Made by a program: the position numbers and the translations under genes | The notes under the pieces: model-generated | Told to the model about the DNA's origin: nothing | The model's database searches: none | Seen by the model: only the letters and a program-made list of their open reading frames with translations | Assembly (NCBI GenBank): GCA_016858145.1 | Contig: JAEHOE010000127.1 | Span: 302,516-366,515 of the forward strand | Direction of reading: 5' to 3' | Source: Edaphochlamys debaryana | Lineage: Eukaryota > Chlorophyta > Chlorophyceae > Chlamydomonadales | Length of the DNA stretch: 64,000 nucleotides | In this document: positions 23,301 through 35,467 of the stretch, piece after piece | Numbering within the stretch: position 1 is the first letter of the stretch | Layout: the number at the start of each line of letters is the position of its first letter

Positions 23301-24900
23301 ACGTGCTGTGCGCCTTCTCGAGCGCCCTGCTGCCGAGGGCGGGGCACATGGAGGGCCTACGGTGTGTCGCAACGAAGGTGTGAAGCCCAGGGAGTCATGG
23401 GGCCTGGGGCGTGGGCCCACAGCTAAACAGCTATCTACTGCCTTTACCCCCCTCCAGGTGCCAGGCTCACTGCAGGCGCCGCTGGGTCTGGTGGCCATCG
23501 CCCTGGCACAGGTGGAAAGCCCGGAGGACTTCGTGGGCTGGGGCCTGGAGGCGTCCCTGGCTGCGCACAAGGCCCTTTTGGATGTGGCGGCCCGGCTGGC
23601 TGTGAGGCACGGAGGATACCTGGTGGGTTGCCTCAGTGCCAGCAGCCTCGCCTGGCCTGACCAGCTCCTGCAGAGCAGGGGCCGTGCGTTTCCCATGCTG
23701 ACGGTGTTGTTATCTTGTGTGGTGACACCTTCGCACTTCGCAGGTTCACACCCGGCCAGGCTCCTTCCAAGGCGCTTTTACGACTGCCCGGGCCGCGCTG
23801 TGGTGGCTGCTGGACCTACTAGAGGACCTATGCCCGGGTGCCCGCCGCGCAGCTCTGATTTCGGCCTCGATGTCGGCTTCACAGGCTAGCCTCAGCGTAG
23901 ACACAGACCGTGATGCAGCAGCGCTCACACGGGTGAGTCCTCACCAAGGATGTTGATCGACCCATTCAGCGTGCCCGTCTTTGCGCTTGCTTACAGGTCA
24001 GCTGTTTCATGCCACGCAGGCCGCCGCCATGGCCCGGCTGTCCAATCTCGTGGTCAAGGGTGGCCTGGACGTGGGGGTTCTGCCCGCCACTCTGGGCCCG
24101 ACGGGGGAGGTGGCGTACGCCGGCACGGCGCTCAAGCGGGCGACCTGCCTCGCCGCCAACGCTGCGTGGCACGAGATCCTCGTCAGCCTGGAGGCCGTGC
24201 GGGGCGTGCTGGGAGAGGTGCGTGCGGGAACTTCAAACATGTGGGCGGGCTTCGTTAGACCCGCTGCTCACAAGCTCACAGCTGTGCGTAGCCAGGACCG
24301 ACCTTTGCCCTCCTGCCCGCCGTGCCGTGCCGGTTCTCGCCGCAGGGCCACCCGCTCTCCCAGGCCATCGCCGCCCACGCCCTGCAGCAGCGGCGGCGCC
24401 CGACCTCCGGCTGGCGTCGGGCCAGCGCGCTGCTCGGTCAGGGCAGCCTCGGCGGGGCCGGCAGCCCCAGCCCCAGCGCCCCGCTAGGGGCGCTGCTGAC
24501 GCACCGCGCCCCCTCCCACGGCCCGAGCGACCCCGGGGGCCCGCTGTCAGGCCAGAGCTTGGGCGTTGGGCTGAAACCGTACCCCAGAGCTCGACCGCAG
24601 AGCCATAGCGACGCCCCTGTTGGCCTTGACCGGTTGAGGTCCGGTCAGAGCGTCAACGGGGCCGCCGTGGATGAGCTGCTGGCGGAGGGAGTGGTCGGAA
24701 CGCTGTATCCGCAATCACCATCCGGAGGCGGCTTGACTCCGGTCCGGGACGGGACGCAGTCGCAGGACGTGGTGTTCGGCCCCGGGCTGCGCCTGGTGAA
24801 ACACAAGGGGGCAGTGCTGGAGGCGTGCGCGGTGCGGAGGCAGGGCGCGGCAGCCGCTGGAGGGGGCGCAGGTGAGGGCGCAGTCGAGCTGGGGGGGTAG
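17312..24900 (+). CDS. Receptor-type nucleotide cyclase, copy P (SBP-TM-cyclase)
   Basis: Predicted plasma-membrane receptor cyclase. Exons: 17312-17433, 17711-17786, 17935-17979, 18140-18207, 18469-18540, 18756-18875, 18997-19211, 19348-19604, 19712-20024, 20158-20212, 20327-20431, 20566-20746, 20864-21052, 21192-21292, 21396-22937, 23035-23377, 23458-23622, 23744-23932, 24020-24217, 24346-24900; all in phase, ~1636 residues. Order: signal peptide (1-19); extracellular region ~41-540 resembling bacterial solute-binding protein family 1 (LLYRRDIFEQYNL...VPATWDDAL); TM ~551-573; cyclase domain 1 with metal Asp604 (TDIQ) and Asp648 (EGDSF), a ~450-residue linker, then GRITYPGRALQMAKAV; cyclase-like domain 2 (~1269-1452) without metal Asp; tail. 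Within domain 1 the usual Asn and Arg are Gln1188 and Ala1192, and the base-selecting Lys/Glu position is Ala644. One intron (donor 19605) is GC-AG. It lacks an intron that the other three copies have after ALAQ. AC versus GC cannot be decided. Confidence 0.85.
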
Positions 24901-26651
24901 GTGCTGCATTGCGGGGTTGGACCTGGAGGCTGTTCAATCTACTGAGACACGCCAAACAGACAAGAGTTGAACAGGCCTTGTCGGATTCATTTTAAGTTCT
25001 TCGAGCATTGCGGGTGCATCTCCCGCTCTTCGTGTCGACTTGATTATATGTTCATCTGTGCCCTGACGGCACGAGCATGTCTAGTGGGCATTCTTGCATT
25101 TGGCGAGTACTGAGTTTCCTAGCTTTTTCCGCCTTGGCCGCCTGCCTGTTGGCCTCCTGCCCTGCGAGCCTGCCTTCTCGTGTCAGGAGCCATGGCGGGT
25201 CTAGTTTGCAGCTTTGCGGTAAATGATTGCATGACTAAATTGCTCAGCACAGTGGCTGCACGTAGCCCTTTGGTGTGGCCATCAATACGATGGGGCATGG
25301 GAATGCTGGTTGGGCTCTCACAACATTGTTTGAGGAGCAACGTGGCAAGGGAGCCGCATCAGATAGGGCTGAAGCTGCCATGCACCATGCCCAGGCATGT
25401 CGACGCCAGCGGTGCAATGCATGCAGATGTCGCCTGCGTGCGCATGCATGGAGGCTGTGCACCAACCGTAGAGACTTATTGTTTCAGTGCGCTTGTACGG
25501 TGCGTGTGTTAAGGCCCATGGTGCCATTATTGCTTACTGTGAGCCGGGCTTAGCGGCCAGTAATATATTGCGCTCCGCACAAAGGCACAGTACTACATAC
25601 GGGAACAGCTTGCTATCAGTGCCGTGGATAGGGGATCGTGGAGAAGGCAGGATGTCATGTGCGCTTGAGGCGGGGGTGATTAGCTTACGTAGCATTGCGT
25701 GTGCCTAGACTGATTTGCGCTTCACATGGTATTGCTGTGTTGCCAAGCGCGCTTGGCTCCGCATGAACGTGTACAGCAAGGTTGGCAGGCGAGAGAGCGG
25801 GGTGGAAAGGGGGGCAGCGTGTAGTACAAGGGTGGTGGGTGTCGTTCAGTGTAGTACAAGGGTGGTGGGTGTCATTCAGTGGCATCTATGTGAGTCTGGT
25901 AGGCCCCCCCTTTACAGGCAGGGCACCTCTGCTGAGGTAGGGCGCAGCTGTTGCCGGGAACCTCAAGGAATGGGAGGATATGCACTCTGCAGGTCAGCAC
26001 TCAGAAGGGAGCTCGCTGGGTAGCCCAGGGCAGCGGTGGACCTCATGGGACCCAGCCGTAGGGCCCCGCCAGCGAAGCACCGGGACGGGGCTAGGCGGCT
26101 GGGGTAGCCCAAGCTCCGGAAGGCGTTGGACACTGGTGATCGGCAACGTGGACACGGTCTTGCGGGTTTGGGGCGAGGATTGATTTGGTTGGAGCCAAGA
26201 GGCTGGGGGCCGGGTAGCGACTGGGAAGTGGAGGTCTCGGGGTTCTGTGCTCGCAGGGGCCATGCAGCGGGGAATGCAGCTGAGCGAGTCCACGTAACCG
26301 CTGCCGCAACGCGAGAGAAGAAGGCAGGTTGCCAGCAATGTGCATCGGCGAGGCAGGGGCTTACCTAGGGGCAGCCGCGCGCGCAAACGGTACTTTCCCG
26401 GGAAGTGGGAAGTGGGGGACGGCCGGGGAGGCTAGAGCTCTCGGAACGCCGGGAAGGTCACGAGTGGATCCAGGCCGCAGGTGTGACACGCCACGCCGGA
26501 CGCCGGACAATTACTAGCTAGCGTGTGGCCCTCAAAACTGCCGATGCAACGAGTACCTTCGCGGCCTCGGCGTACCAGCGCGTTCGGCTTTTGGGCTGTC
26601 ATGTCGCTCCTGAACTTGCTCCCTAGCATGGCACGCAACCCCTAAGTCGAC
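24901..26651. other. Intergenic region between cyclase P and sorting nexin
   Basis: About 1.75 kb, noticeably more AT-rich than the genes. It should hold the 3' UTR of cyclase P and the promoter of the sorting nexin. Apart from a two-copy 30-base tandem repeat at 25821-25880 and a short segment shared with ~16660 (TTCTGTGCTCGCAGGGGCC near 26241), I see nothing I can name and no supported exon. Confidence 0.5.
25821..25880. repeat. Two-copy 30-bp tandem repeat
   Basis: Two adjacent 30-base units (25821-25850 and 25851-25880) that begin GTAGTACAAGGGTGG and differ at a single position. Intergenic; no function suggested. Confidence 0.85.
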
Positions 26652-29600
26652 ATGCCACCAAAAGCTGCTGCCAACGATGCTTCGGCAGCGGTGCAGTCGC
26701 CGCTGAAAGGGGCGTTGGAGGGCAGAGGCGTGGCCGAGGCCACGCTCAACCCGCTGCCTTTCAGCTATGTCCTTCGTGAAGCAGCAAAGCAGGCGGCAAG
26801 GCTGCTCCTGGCTGTTCTGGTCGCGGCGGTGGGCCTACGTGAGCACGGGCGCATTTCGGCAGGCAGCAGGCACCGGGCTGGCTTTGCCGCATGCTAGAGA
26901 GCCTGTATACGCTTGTCTTGCGCGTCATTGCAACTAGGTGGCCCAGGGCAGCGCAGCGGCGAGTTTTGGTTTGGGCTGTCGCAGCGCCAGCTCGGCGCGA
27001 CCCCCGCCCGCCGCCCTGCTGCTCCTCAACCAGCGCCGGGCTCCTCCACACGCTTCATCTCTGTGCGCTGAGTTCCTTCTAGAGCTGTTGCCCGCTAACC
27101 GGTTTGCCCATCGGTCGGCCACCGCCCATCCCACGATCCCGCCTCCTCCCGCCCCCTCCCGCCCCCGCAGACGTGTGCAAGTCCGTCATCGGCCACCTGC
27201 CGCTAGCCGTAGCTCTCGTCCTCGCAGCTCAGTGGCACCTGCGCGTTCGACAGCAGCATGAGTTGCAGCAGCAGGCCGCTCGGCAGCACGCAGCGTCCGC
27301 CAGCAAGTCCGCGGCGCTGGGCGCCCTGCAGACCCCGGGCAGCGCTACGGCCGGCTCCGGCGCTACAGCCCGAAGCCGTGAGGGCGGTCACGTGCAAGGG
27401 CAGGGGCTACACATTCACCTGCACCCCCACGTGAAAGTCAGCACCCACCCCCACGGCAGCCACCGGGCTCACCAGCCGTCACGCCAGGGGTTGGGCCTGG
27501 CACCCGGGGACACCCACCCAGGCTCCGAAACCCTAGTCTCCTCCCACCACCACGCCCCCGGCCAAGGCCGCAGCAGCTCACGCCCGCGCCATAGCGGAGA
27601 CCGGGGCGGTGGCGGCGGGAGCTCCGACGGCCGCCGGGACGACGTGCGGGCGATTGGCGGCGGCGGCACGGGCTGGGACCATGTGCCGGGGCCAGGGCAG
27701 GGGCACGCCCTAGCCTCTCCAAGAGGCCATGGCCGCACGCCGAGGCGGCGGGACGCCGGCGCGAGCAGCCCCGAGCACTCCAGCCCGCAGCGGTTGGGCG
27801 GCGGCGGCGGCGGCGGCGGCGGCTCGCACCACATGCGGCGGCTGTCGTACGACAGGGCCGAGGGTCTGACTCATGGTGGGGGCGGCGGCGCGGGTGGGAG
27901 CGGCGCTGCGGCTGAGGCCGCCGCGGCGGCTGCGGCCGCGGCGGCGGCGGTGAGGAGCCAGGCGGACCTGCACGCATGGCGGGCGCAGGTGGGGCAGGGC
28001 CTTGTGGGGCTCCAGGCTGGCACGGGTATTTTTGTGTGTGGGGGGGGTGGCACGCGCTGCGTGCTGGTGGGTGACACTGGGTTGGACGTGTGTCCAAGTG
28101 CAACCGCGCCTCCCCTTGTGCCTGCCCACGTCCGCCGCTTGTCCTCCACCCTTCCCCTCCCGCTCCTCCCTAGGTGGGCTCCAAGGTGGTCGAGTTCGCG
28201 TGGGAGAAGCTGGCGGGCGCCATCGTGCAGACGTGGGTGTACGATGTGTGGTGGGGCATGCTCAGCCCTGACCGCACCTTCCCGGCCGAGGTGCGGCGCC
28301 TGCTGCACGTGGGCTTCGGCTGCGTGGCGGAGCGGGCGCGGCGGAGGCTGGCGCCGCCGGACCTGCTGCTGAGGTGGGGGTGCCGGGTGTGTGTGTGTGT
28401 GGGGGGGGGCTTGCCATGCTTGCCGCGCTTTGCGGGGCACGGTGACTGGGCTGAAGGGCACAAGGGACTGGACCGCTCGCTGTGGCAAGGCACTGCGCCT
28501 TTCTGCTTGCACCGTCGGGGGGCAGGGGCACATCAATCGCCCAACCCACATTCAAATGCGGCACGGCTCACACGCGACGTTGCCCTGGGCTGACGACTCC
28601 ATCGCCCCGCGGCCCTGGCCTCGTCCGCCGCTTCAGGGACGTATGCGACGCCCTGGCAGTGACTGTGGAGTCCTACCGTGCCGCCCTGGAGCGGCTGGGC
28701 GGGGAGCAGCAGCTGGCGGCACGTGCTGTACGACACGCCGCCGCGGCCACCGCCGCCGCCGGCGGGACAGGCCCCGGCACGGCCGCGGCAGCGCGGTCCG
28801 CAGCCGCCACTCCCCTGGCTTCTGCGGCCGCGAGTGGAGGAGGAGGAGGAGGAGCAGGATGGGGTGCCGCAGGCGGGGTTTCGGAGCCGCCGCCGCAGCA
28901 GGCGCCCGCTGCGGGTGCTGTGCATGCGGAGCGGGAGCGGCTGCTGCAGGCCGAGCTGCGGGCGGTGGGGGCGCTGCACCCCGCCTTCGACCGACCCGAC
29001 GGCCACTACCGCGCGCTGGCGGACATCGCAGACGCGCTGGTGGGTCCGAGTAGCTTGAGGGGTGGAACCAAGTAACCAACCAGCTAGCGGTAGCCAACTG
29101 GCTGGCCAGATGGGGGGTGTATAGTTCGCCCGGTTGCATGGCAGTTGCATTGCTCACATTCCCCACCGGCCGCACCGCCCCGCATGGGACCCTGCCAAGT
29201 GCCGACCCCGCACTCCGCTCTCCGCCCGAGCGTCCCCCGAAATTCAGGCGTGCGTGCTGTGGCCCGAGGCGGACGCGCCCGCGTGCGGCGGCCTGCTGCG
29301 CGTGCGGCCGCTGCTGCGGGAGCTGCTCGCGGCGTGCGTGCTGCGCCCCGTCATGCAGCTCGCCACGCCGTACACGGTCACACGGGTGGGTCGGGGCACG
29401 GGGGCGAGGGCGGGGGCGGGTTGGGGTTGGGGTTTGGGCCGACGGGTAGGGCGGGGCCGGAAGTCAGGGGCGCCGGCGGGTGGCGGTTGGGGCGGGGCGG
29501 GCAGGCGAGGGCGGCAGGAGCAGGGGCTGGGGTTCGGGCAATGAAGCGCGCAGCACGGTAAGGGGTCAGGCGAAGGGGTTGAGGCCCACACACGTGGAGG

Positions 29601-32600
29601 CTGGAAGGGATGCAGGGCGTAGCGGTGGGTCTGGGCCCGATGTCCGGCCCTTTGCGGCCCTAGACACCGCGGCCCTTACCGGTGTGCTGGATGAACAGTT
29701 CGCTGCTGCACTCACCCACAGCTTATCGTGGCAGCCTTCCCGGGCGCTCCCGACGATCGGCCCAGCACACCGCCGCCGCCGCCCGACGGCGGCATGTCCG
29801 ACGGCGCCGCCACCCCCGCCGCCACCCGGCCGTCAACCTCCGGCCCCAGCCCTGCATCCTCCGCGGCCACCGACTGGGACCCAGCTGACGGTGCCGCCGG
29901 CAGCGACCGCCGTACGCCGCCGCCGCCGCCGCCGTCGGCGGCGCAGACGCCGCACGCCAGGCGCCCGACGGCGGCGGTGGCGGCGCCGGCGGCGCCGCCG
30001 CCGGTGTCTCGTGCTGACGTGGAAGGGGCCCTTGACTTTGAGCGGCGGGCTGCCACGAATGCGGCGGCGGAGGAGACGCTTCTGCTGCGGCTGGCGAGGT
30101 GCGGGTTCAGGGGCTTGGGGAGAGGCCTGGTGGGCACCGGTCGGAGCAGGAGCGTCCGCTGGTTTCCAGCACGTGCAAAGCACTTGTGTGGTGGTGGCGG
30201 CTTGTTAGCTGCAAAGTTAGGCACGACGTCGGGAGGGTCTGGATTTTTGTGCGAGCCGCGCTAGGTGGCTGCTTGCTGCTCTGTATTGCTACAGCAGAGT
30301 TCCAACCCACTGTCCCCCACCTAAACCCTTGACCATGCCCAACCCACAGGCGCGCCAACGCACGCCGCTCGACGGCGGCGGCAACCACGGGCTGCGGCGA
30401 TGCCTCCTCAGCGGCGCCGCTGCTGCTCCTGGCCGCTGTCGAATCGCACGACCTGCACCTCCGCCAGCAGGGCAGGGCTGGCGGCGGTGGCGGCGGCGGC
30501 GGCGGCCTCCGGCGGTCCCTCTCCAACGGCGCGCTCGGCGGCCCCGGCGGCGGCGCCGCAGAGGCGTCGTCCAGCGGTGCAGCTGCCGTCGCTGGTGCTG
30601 CCGACGCCGCGGCAGTGGTGGGGCCGACGGCGGCGGGGGTGGCGGCGGCGGCGGCGCGTGGGCTGTCGGCGTCGTACCATGCGGGGATGGACCACGCCCA
30701 TCCGTCGGCGGCGGCGGCGGAAGGGGCCGGCGGCGGCGGCGGGCCCCGGCCCCACCCTGTGCCAGGGGACCCCAGCTCCCATCCACTCCTCGGCCAGAAA
30801 CCCTCCGTGGAAGCAAGCATGGACGACGAAGGAGCGGTGGCGGCGGCGGTGGCGGCGGCAATGTCGACGGAGCTGCAGCGGCGCGGCCTGACGGAGGACG
30901 GCGGCGCCGCCGACGGCCGAGGCAGCGGCGGCTCCACCGCCGCCGCCACTGCCTCCGCCGCCCCTGGCGGCGCACGGCACCGCCGGACGTGCAGCTACGA
31001 CCCCGCCGCCGCCAGGGCTGACGGCGCCGCTGAGGCGCCGACGGCTGCTGCTGCCGCCGCCGCCGCCAAGTCGTCCTGGTTTGAGTTTGACTTCGCCTCG
31101 ACGTTTAGCCGATCGAAGAAAGCCGAGTTGAGCGCTGCCGCGGCCTCCGCAACCGGCCAGACCCGGTCGGCACGGCCTTCGGTCGACGCTACGGCCGCCG
31201 CCGCCGCCGCCGCCAGTCGCGGGCAGCTTCGCGCCAGCGTGGCAGCGTACGAGATGGTCTCGGAGCCGATCGGATTCGGCCGTACGGCAGAGTACGTCGT
31301 GTACAAGATCCGGGTCGCGGATCTGGAATCTGGATCCGAGTGGACCGTCGCGAGGCGGTTCCGAAACTTTGAGGCGCTCGCGACCAAGCTGGCGTCGTCG
31401 CACCCGAGGTGCCAGGGGTGGAAATGGTTGGGATTGGGATTGGGGCTGGGATTTTGCTGGACGGCAGAGGCAGTCGCAGAGGCAGAGGCAGTGTGACGCA
31501 ACCACCACCCTACCGATACCCAACCGCGACCCAACCGCCACCCCAACCGCAGGTACCGCTCCCTGGGCGTGGCGCTGCCCCCAAAGCGCATCTTTATCCA
31601 CACAGCTGACGTGGCATTCGTCAACGCGCGGCGCGGCGAGCTGGACTCGTACCTGGGGGCCCTGCTGGGGGACCCGCTGCTGGCCTCCTCGTACGAGCTA
31701 CGGGTGAGCCTGGGTGGCTGTGGTGCGTGCACAGTCGCCTGTGTGGGGCCCCTGACTGGCCTCCTTGCGCAATCTGTGCGCCCCGGCGCCGGGGTAGATC
31801 CGCCAGCACAGCCCGTACACTACCGGCATCAGTCTTGAGGGGCACTGCAAGGCAGGGGTTTGCTCCGGCGGTGCTAGTGTGGGGGCCAGATGGATGTCCC
31901 GTGCGCTAAGGCTTGAGAGAGAGTGCTCTTGATCGACCCCACCCCCCGCATGCAAGGGACGGCAGTGTGGGGCGCTGAAGCTTTGAGCCGTATCAACAGG
32001 CTTAACGCCCCGCTCCGTATTTGATGCCGCATCGCCCTAACCCGCTCTTGCCCCACAGGAGTTTCTGTCACCGGACCCACCCAGCCCCCTGCGCCCTCTG
32101 GACCCTAGCCACACGGGCAAGCGCCCTGGCCCCACCCCCGGACACCCCGACCCTGCCGCATCCTCCGCCGGCGCAGCTGCTGGGGCGGCTGCGGCTGGGG
32201 GCCAGACCCAGGCCGCCCAAGCGTCCGCCGCTGGCAGCGGCGGCGGTGGCGGCGGCGGGCCGGCAGCGGCGGCGCGCAACCTCCTGGCTAAGATGGGGGA
32301 GGACCTGCGCGGCCTCCGCCAGGCCGCGCGGCGGCGGCAGCCCGAGTCCTACAGTACGACAAGCCGTACGGCCTCCTCCGTCGACGCCGCCGCCGCCGCC
32401 AGCGGAGGTGGCGGCGCCGCTGCCACGCCGGACGCGTCAGGGCCGTCGGCGACGGAGGCTGCCGACGCTGGCGGCAAGACCGGGCCCATGCCTGCCTGGT
32501 GGCCTGGCAAGGGTCGCGCCGCTCGTGGAGAGCCGGTAGCGGCAACTGCAGATCCAGGATCCACCGGCCAGCGGCCGTACGGCCCCCCGGGCCAGGCCCA

Positions 32601-35467
32601 GGGTCAGACCGAGGCCGCTGGGCGGGACCAGGGCGGGACCAGAGCGTCTGGGGCGGATGGATTCGAGGGATCCCAGCAAGGTCACACATTGGCGGAGGCT
32701 GACTCAGACGCCGTACTCGTGCCCGACGGCGACCGCAGCGGCAGCGACGGCGGCGGCGGCGCCGCCGCCAACGAGCTGCCGCCGCCGCCTGGCGGCGACG
32801 CTGGGGGCGCCGGTTTCAAGCTGTCATTCCCATCCTGGAGCGGCCGACCCTTCGGCTTCCAGATCGGGCCCAAGTCGGGCCCCGCTGGGCCCAGCGGCCA
32901 GGCCACGCCCGCCCAGGACCCTTCGGAGCCCGCGACGCCGGCGGCGCTGACGGCGGCGGCCGACGGCTTCGCCTCGAGCGCGTCGCGACTGTTCGCCTCC
33001 CTCCGCCGGGGCACTGGCACGAGCCCTGCCGGGACCGGGCCCGGCGCCGCCGGCGACGGCCCGGCCTCATCCGGCCCGGCCCCGGCGCGCGGGTCGGCGG
33101 CGGCGGGGATGGCTTCGGGGTCCCGAAACGCCAGCGCATCCGCCTTGGCGGAGGCTGGAGCTGGAGCTGACGGCGGCACTGGGGAGGGGACGCGGCCGGG
33201 CAGCCCTCGCGCTGCGTCGGGGGCCGGAGCGGGAGCGGGGCCGGGGGCGGGGGCTCGACACGGTGCAGCGGAGGCACAGGGCTCTAGCTCCTCAGCAGCA
33301 GCAGGGACCGGGCCCGGGGCTTCCTGGATGGCCACCTCGGCCCCTGCGGGGCCGCTCGGCGACCCCCAGCCGCACCTCCGCCTCTCCCACCTGCACCCGC
33401 CGGCCGCGGACGGCGACACGTCCCTACCGCCGCGCATGGCCGGGGTCGGGGCCGGCGGCGGAGGCGGGGTGGCCGGCTTCAGCCCCCTCTCGGCCGCTCC
33501 CCACGCGGCCCAAAGCGCATCGCACACGCCGCAGGGCACGCCCCACCAGTACCACCAACCGCAGCAGCAGCTGCGCGCCCATCACCACCACCACCATGGC
33601 GCCCACCAGCACGCCCACCACCACTCGGCCGAGTTTCGGTCCGCCTCCATCTCTGGCAACATCTTCGACACGGGTGAGGCCACCTCGGATGTACCGTGCG
33701 TGCAGAATCTAACCGAAAGACTCCGCACACGCAACCGTTGACTCCCCCTCAGCAATGCGACCTCCCCCTTATCCTTCTTAATCCCTTCCGCCTTCTTTTC
33801 CCTCCCGGTCTCCGCAGGCAATGGGGCCTACGCAACCGACCGCGGCTCAGCGTCCGCGACTGACTCAGCAGCTGAGTCAGACGCCGTACTGGGCCCGGGG
33901 CCGGCGGCGGCGGCGTCTTCGTACTCCATGTCGTCCACGGGGGTGGCGGCGCCGCTGTACGAACTCATCGACACGCTGTTCGGACTCCAGGGCCAGGGCT
34001 TCTTGCGGCGGCAGGTGCGTGACAAATTGCGTCGTACGGTTCGGGGACCCTTCCGCCCCACGGAGCTAGCACAAGGGTGTGCGCTACGGCACGCATGCGC
34101 ACTCCGTTCACCTTTCCACGCCTCCTTGAGCCTGGTCGCCCCACGCTCGGCCCCACGACCGCAACCTCGTCCTCTTCCTCTCCCCTCTTCTGCCGCTCAC
34201 CGCGCGCGTGGCCCCGCCCCCAGGTTGCCGCCGTTTTGCGGCGCCGGCTGCCTCTCTCGCCTTCCTCCCGGCCCTCGCCATTCCCTCCGGCCCTCTCCTC
34301 TCTTTCACCCTGTGTTTCCTCCCTGTGTGCACGTCTGCTGCCACCTCCCCAGGTTATCGCCGTCACGCGACAGATGCTTTCGCTGCTGGCCGGAGACGCT
34401 ATCGACACCTTCGTGGCCACACAACTCCGCCACCTCACCTCGGAGCACTCCCTGGCGCGGATGCTGCTCATGCTGCACGCCTCGCTCTTCCCCGCCGGCT
34501 GCTGGTACTCGTTCGGCGCGCCCCCGCCTCCACCCCCGCCTCCGCCTGCCCAGCCGCCGCCGCCGACCTCCTCGCCCGCCCCGGCCCCGGCGGCAACGTC
34601 GTCAGCGACACCGTTGACCCCAGCGGCGTCGGCTGCGGGTGCGGTTGGGAACACGCCGTCACCGCTGTACGCGGGGCCCTCGGCGCAGCAGGGCGGACCT
34701 CCAGCAGAGGCGCAGCAGGCGCAGGGCGGGCCGCGGTGGCGGCCGCCGGCCCCCATCACGGCCGAGGCCTACCTGGAGCCCTGGCCCCTGCCACCCGAGG
34801 CGGAGCAGCTGGCGGAGCGGGTGGGCAGCGGGGCGGGGCCGGGGTCAGGAGCGCAGGGGGGCGGGAGGACAGGGGATGAGCAGGCACCCCTCGCTTGTCT
34901 GCGTCAACTGGTGCCACTGGTGCTGCTCCGATCCAGGCGTGGCGTGGCCACGCTGTTCCAGGCGTGCCCGTCGGCTGAACCTGTATTCTGGACGCCTCAG
35001 CCCTTGGGTGTCACTTGCCCCATCCTTCGCTTCGTCTAGTAGCCCATGAGCACCTTATGACCTGTCCTCTGTCCCCTGCCATCTCGGTCTTGCCCCCTCA
35101 GGCGCGCGCTCGGCTGTTTGCTCGTCCACCCATGGTCTTGGTGAACGTGGTGGGAGCACGCGGCTACGCCCGAGTCGTGTCGGACGTGTGGGGCGTAATC
35201 AGCAGCCGTACAATGCTGCTGCAGCTACTGTACCGCCTGTGGGCTGTCGTACTCGTGCGGCTGTGGCCTGAGCTGGAGCCGCGGCTGGCGCACTTGCAGC
35301 CCCGGGGGGTGGCTCCAGGGGGGATGGGGGGCGGGGCCGCGGGAGGGGAAGGCGGCAGGGGCAAGGGTGCGAGCGGGGTGGTGGCTGGAGTAGGGGGTGG
35401 CACGGCAGGAGGGGCGGCGGCGGGCCCAGGCAAGTCTGTGACGGCGGGTCCGCAGAAGCAGCGGTAG
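26652..35467 (+). CDS. Giant PXA-PX-Nexin_C sorting nexin
   Basis: Membrane-anchored sorting nexin of the SNX13/14/19/25-Mdm1 type, expected at organelle contact or endosomal membranes and binding phosphoinositide through PX. Twelve exons: 26652-26838, 27171-27988, 28174-28373, 28637-29039, 29248-29385, 29722-30098, 30350-31408, 31553-31703, 32059-33673, 33818-34014, 34353-34820, 35102-35467 (TAG); phases agree, ~1992 residues. Order: two hydrophobic segments (~49-62, ~68-84); His/Ser/Gly-rich linker; PXA (~336-590, KVVEFAWEKL...VQTWVYDVWWGML); PX (~998-1117, VARRFRNFEAL, RYRSLGVALPPKR); then >500 residues of Ala/Gly/Pro low complexity; Nexin_C (~1690 to near 1940, APLYELIDTLFGLQ, VIAVTRQMLSLLAGDAID). 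The PX loop keeps RRF and the RYRSL/PPKR basic signature. Most of the extra length is simple-sequence insertion. No RGS domain was seen. Confidence 0.85.

Noticed and set aside
30107..30949. Long minus-strand frames opposite the sorting nexin
   Set aside because: They are antisense shadows of the low-complexity PX exon, with no splice structure or family resemblance.
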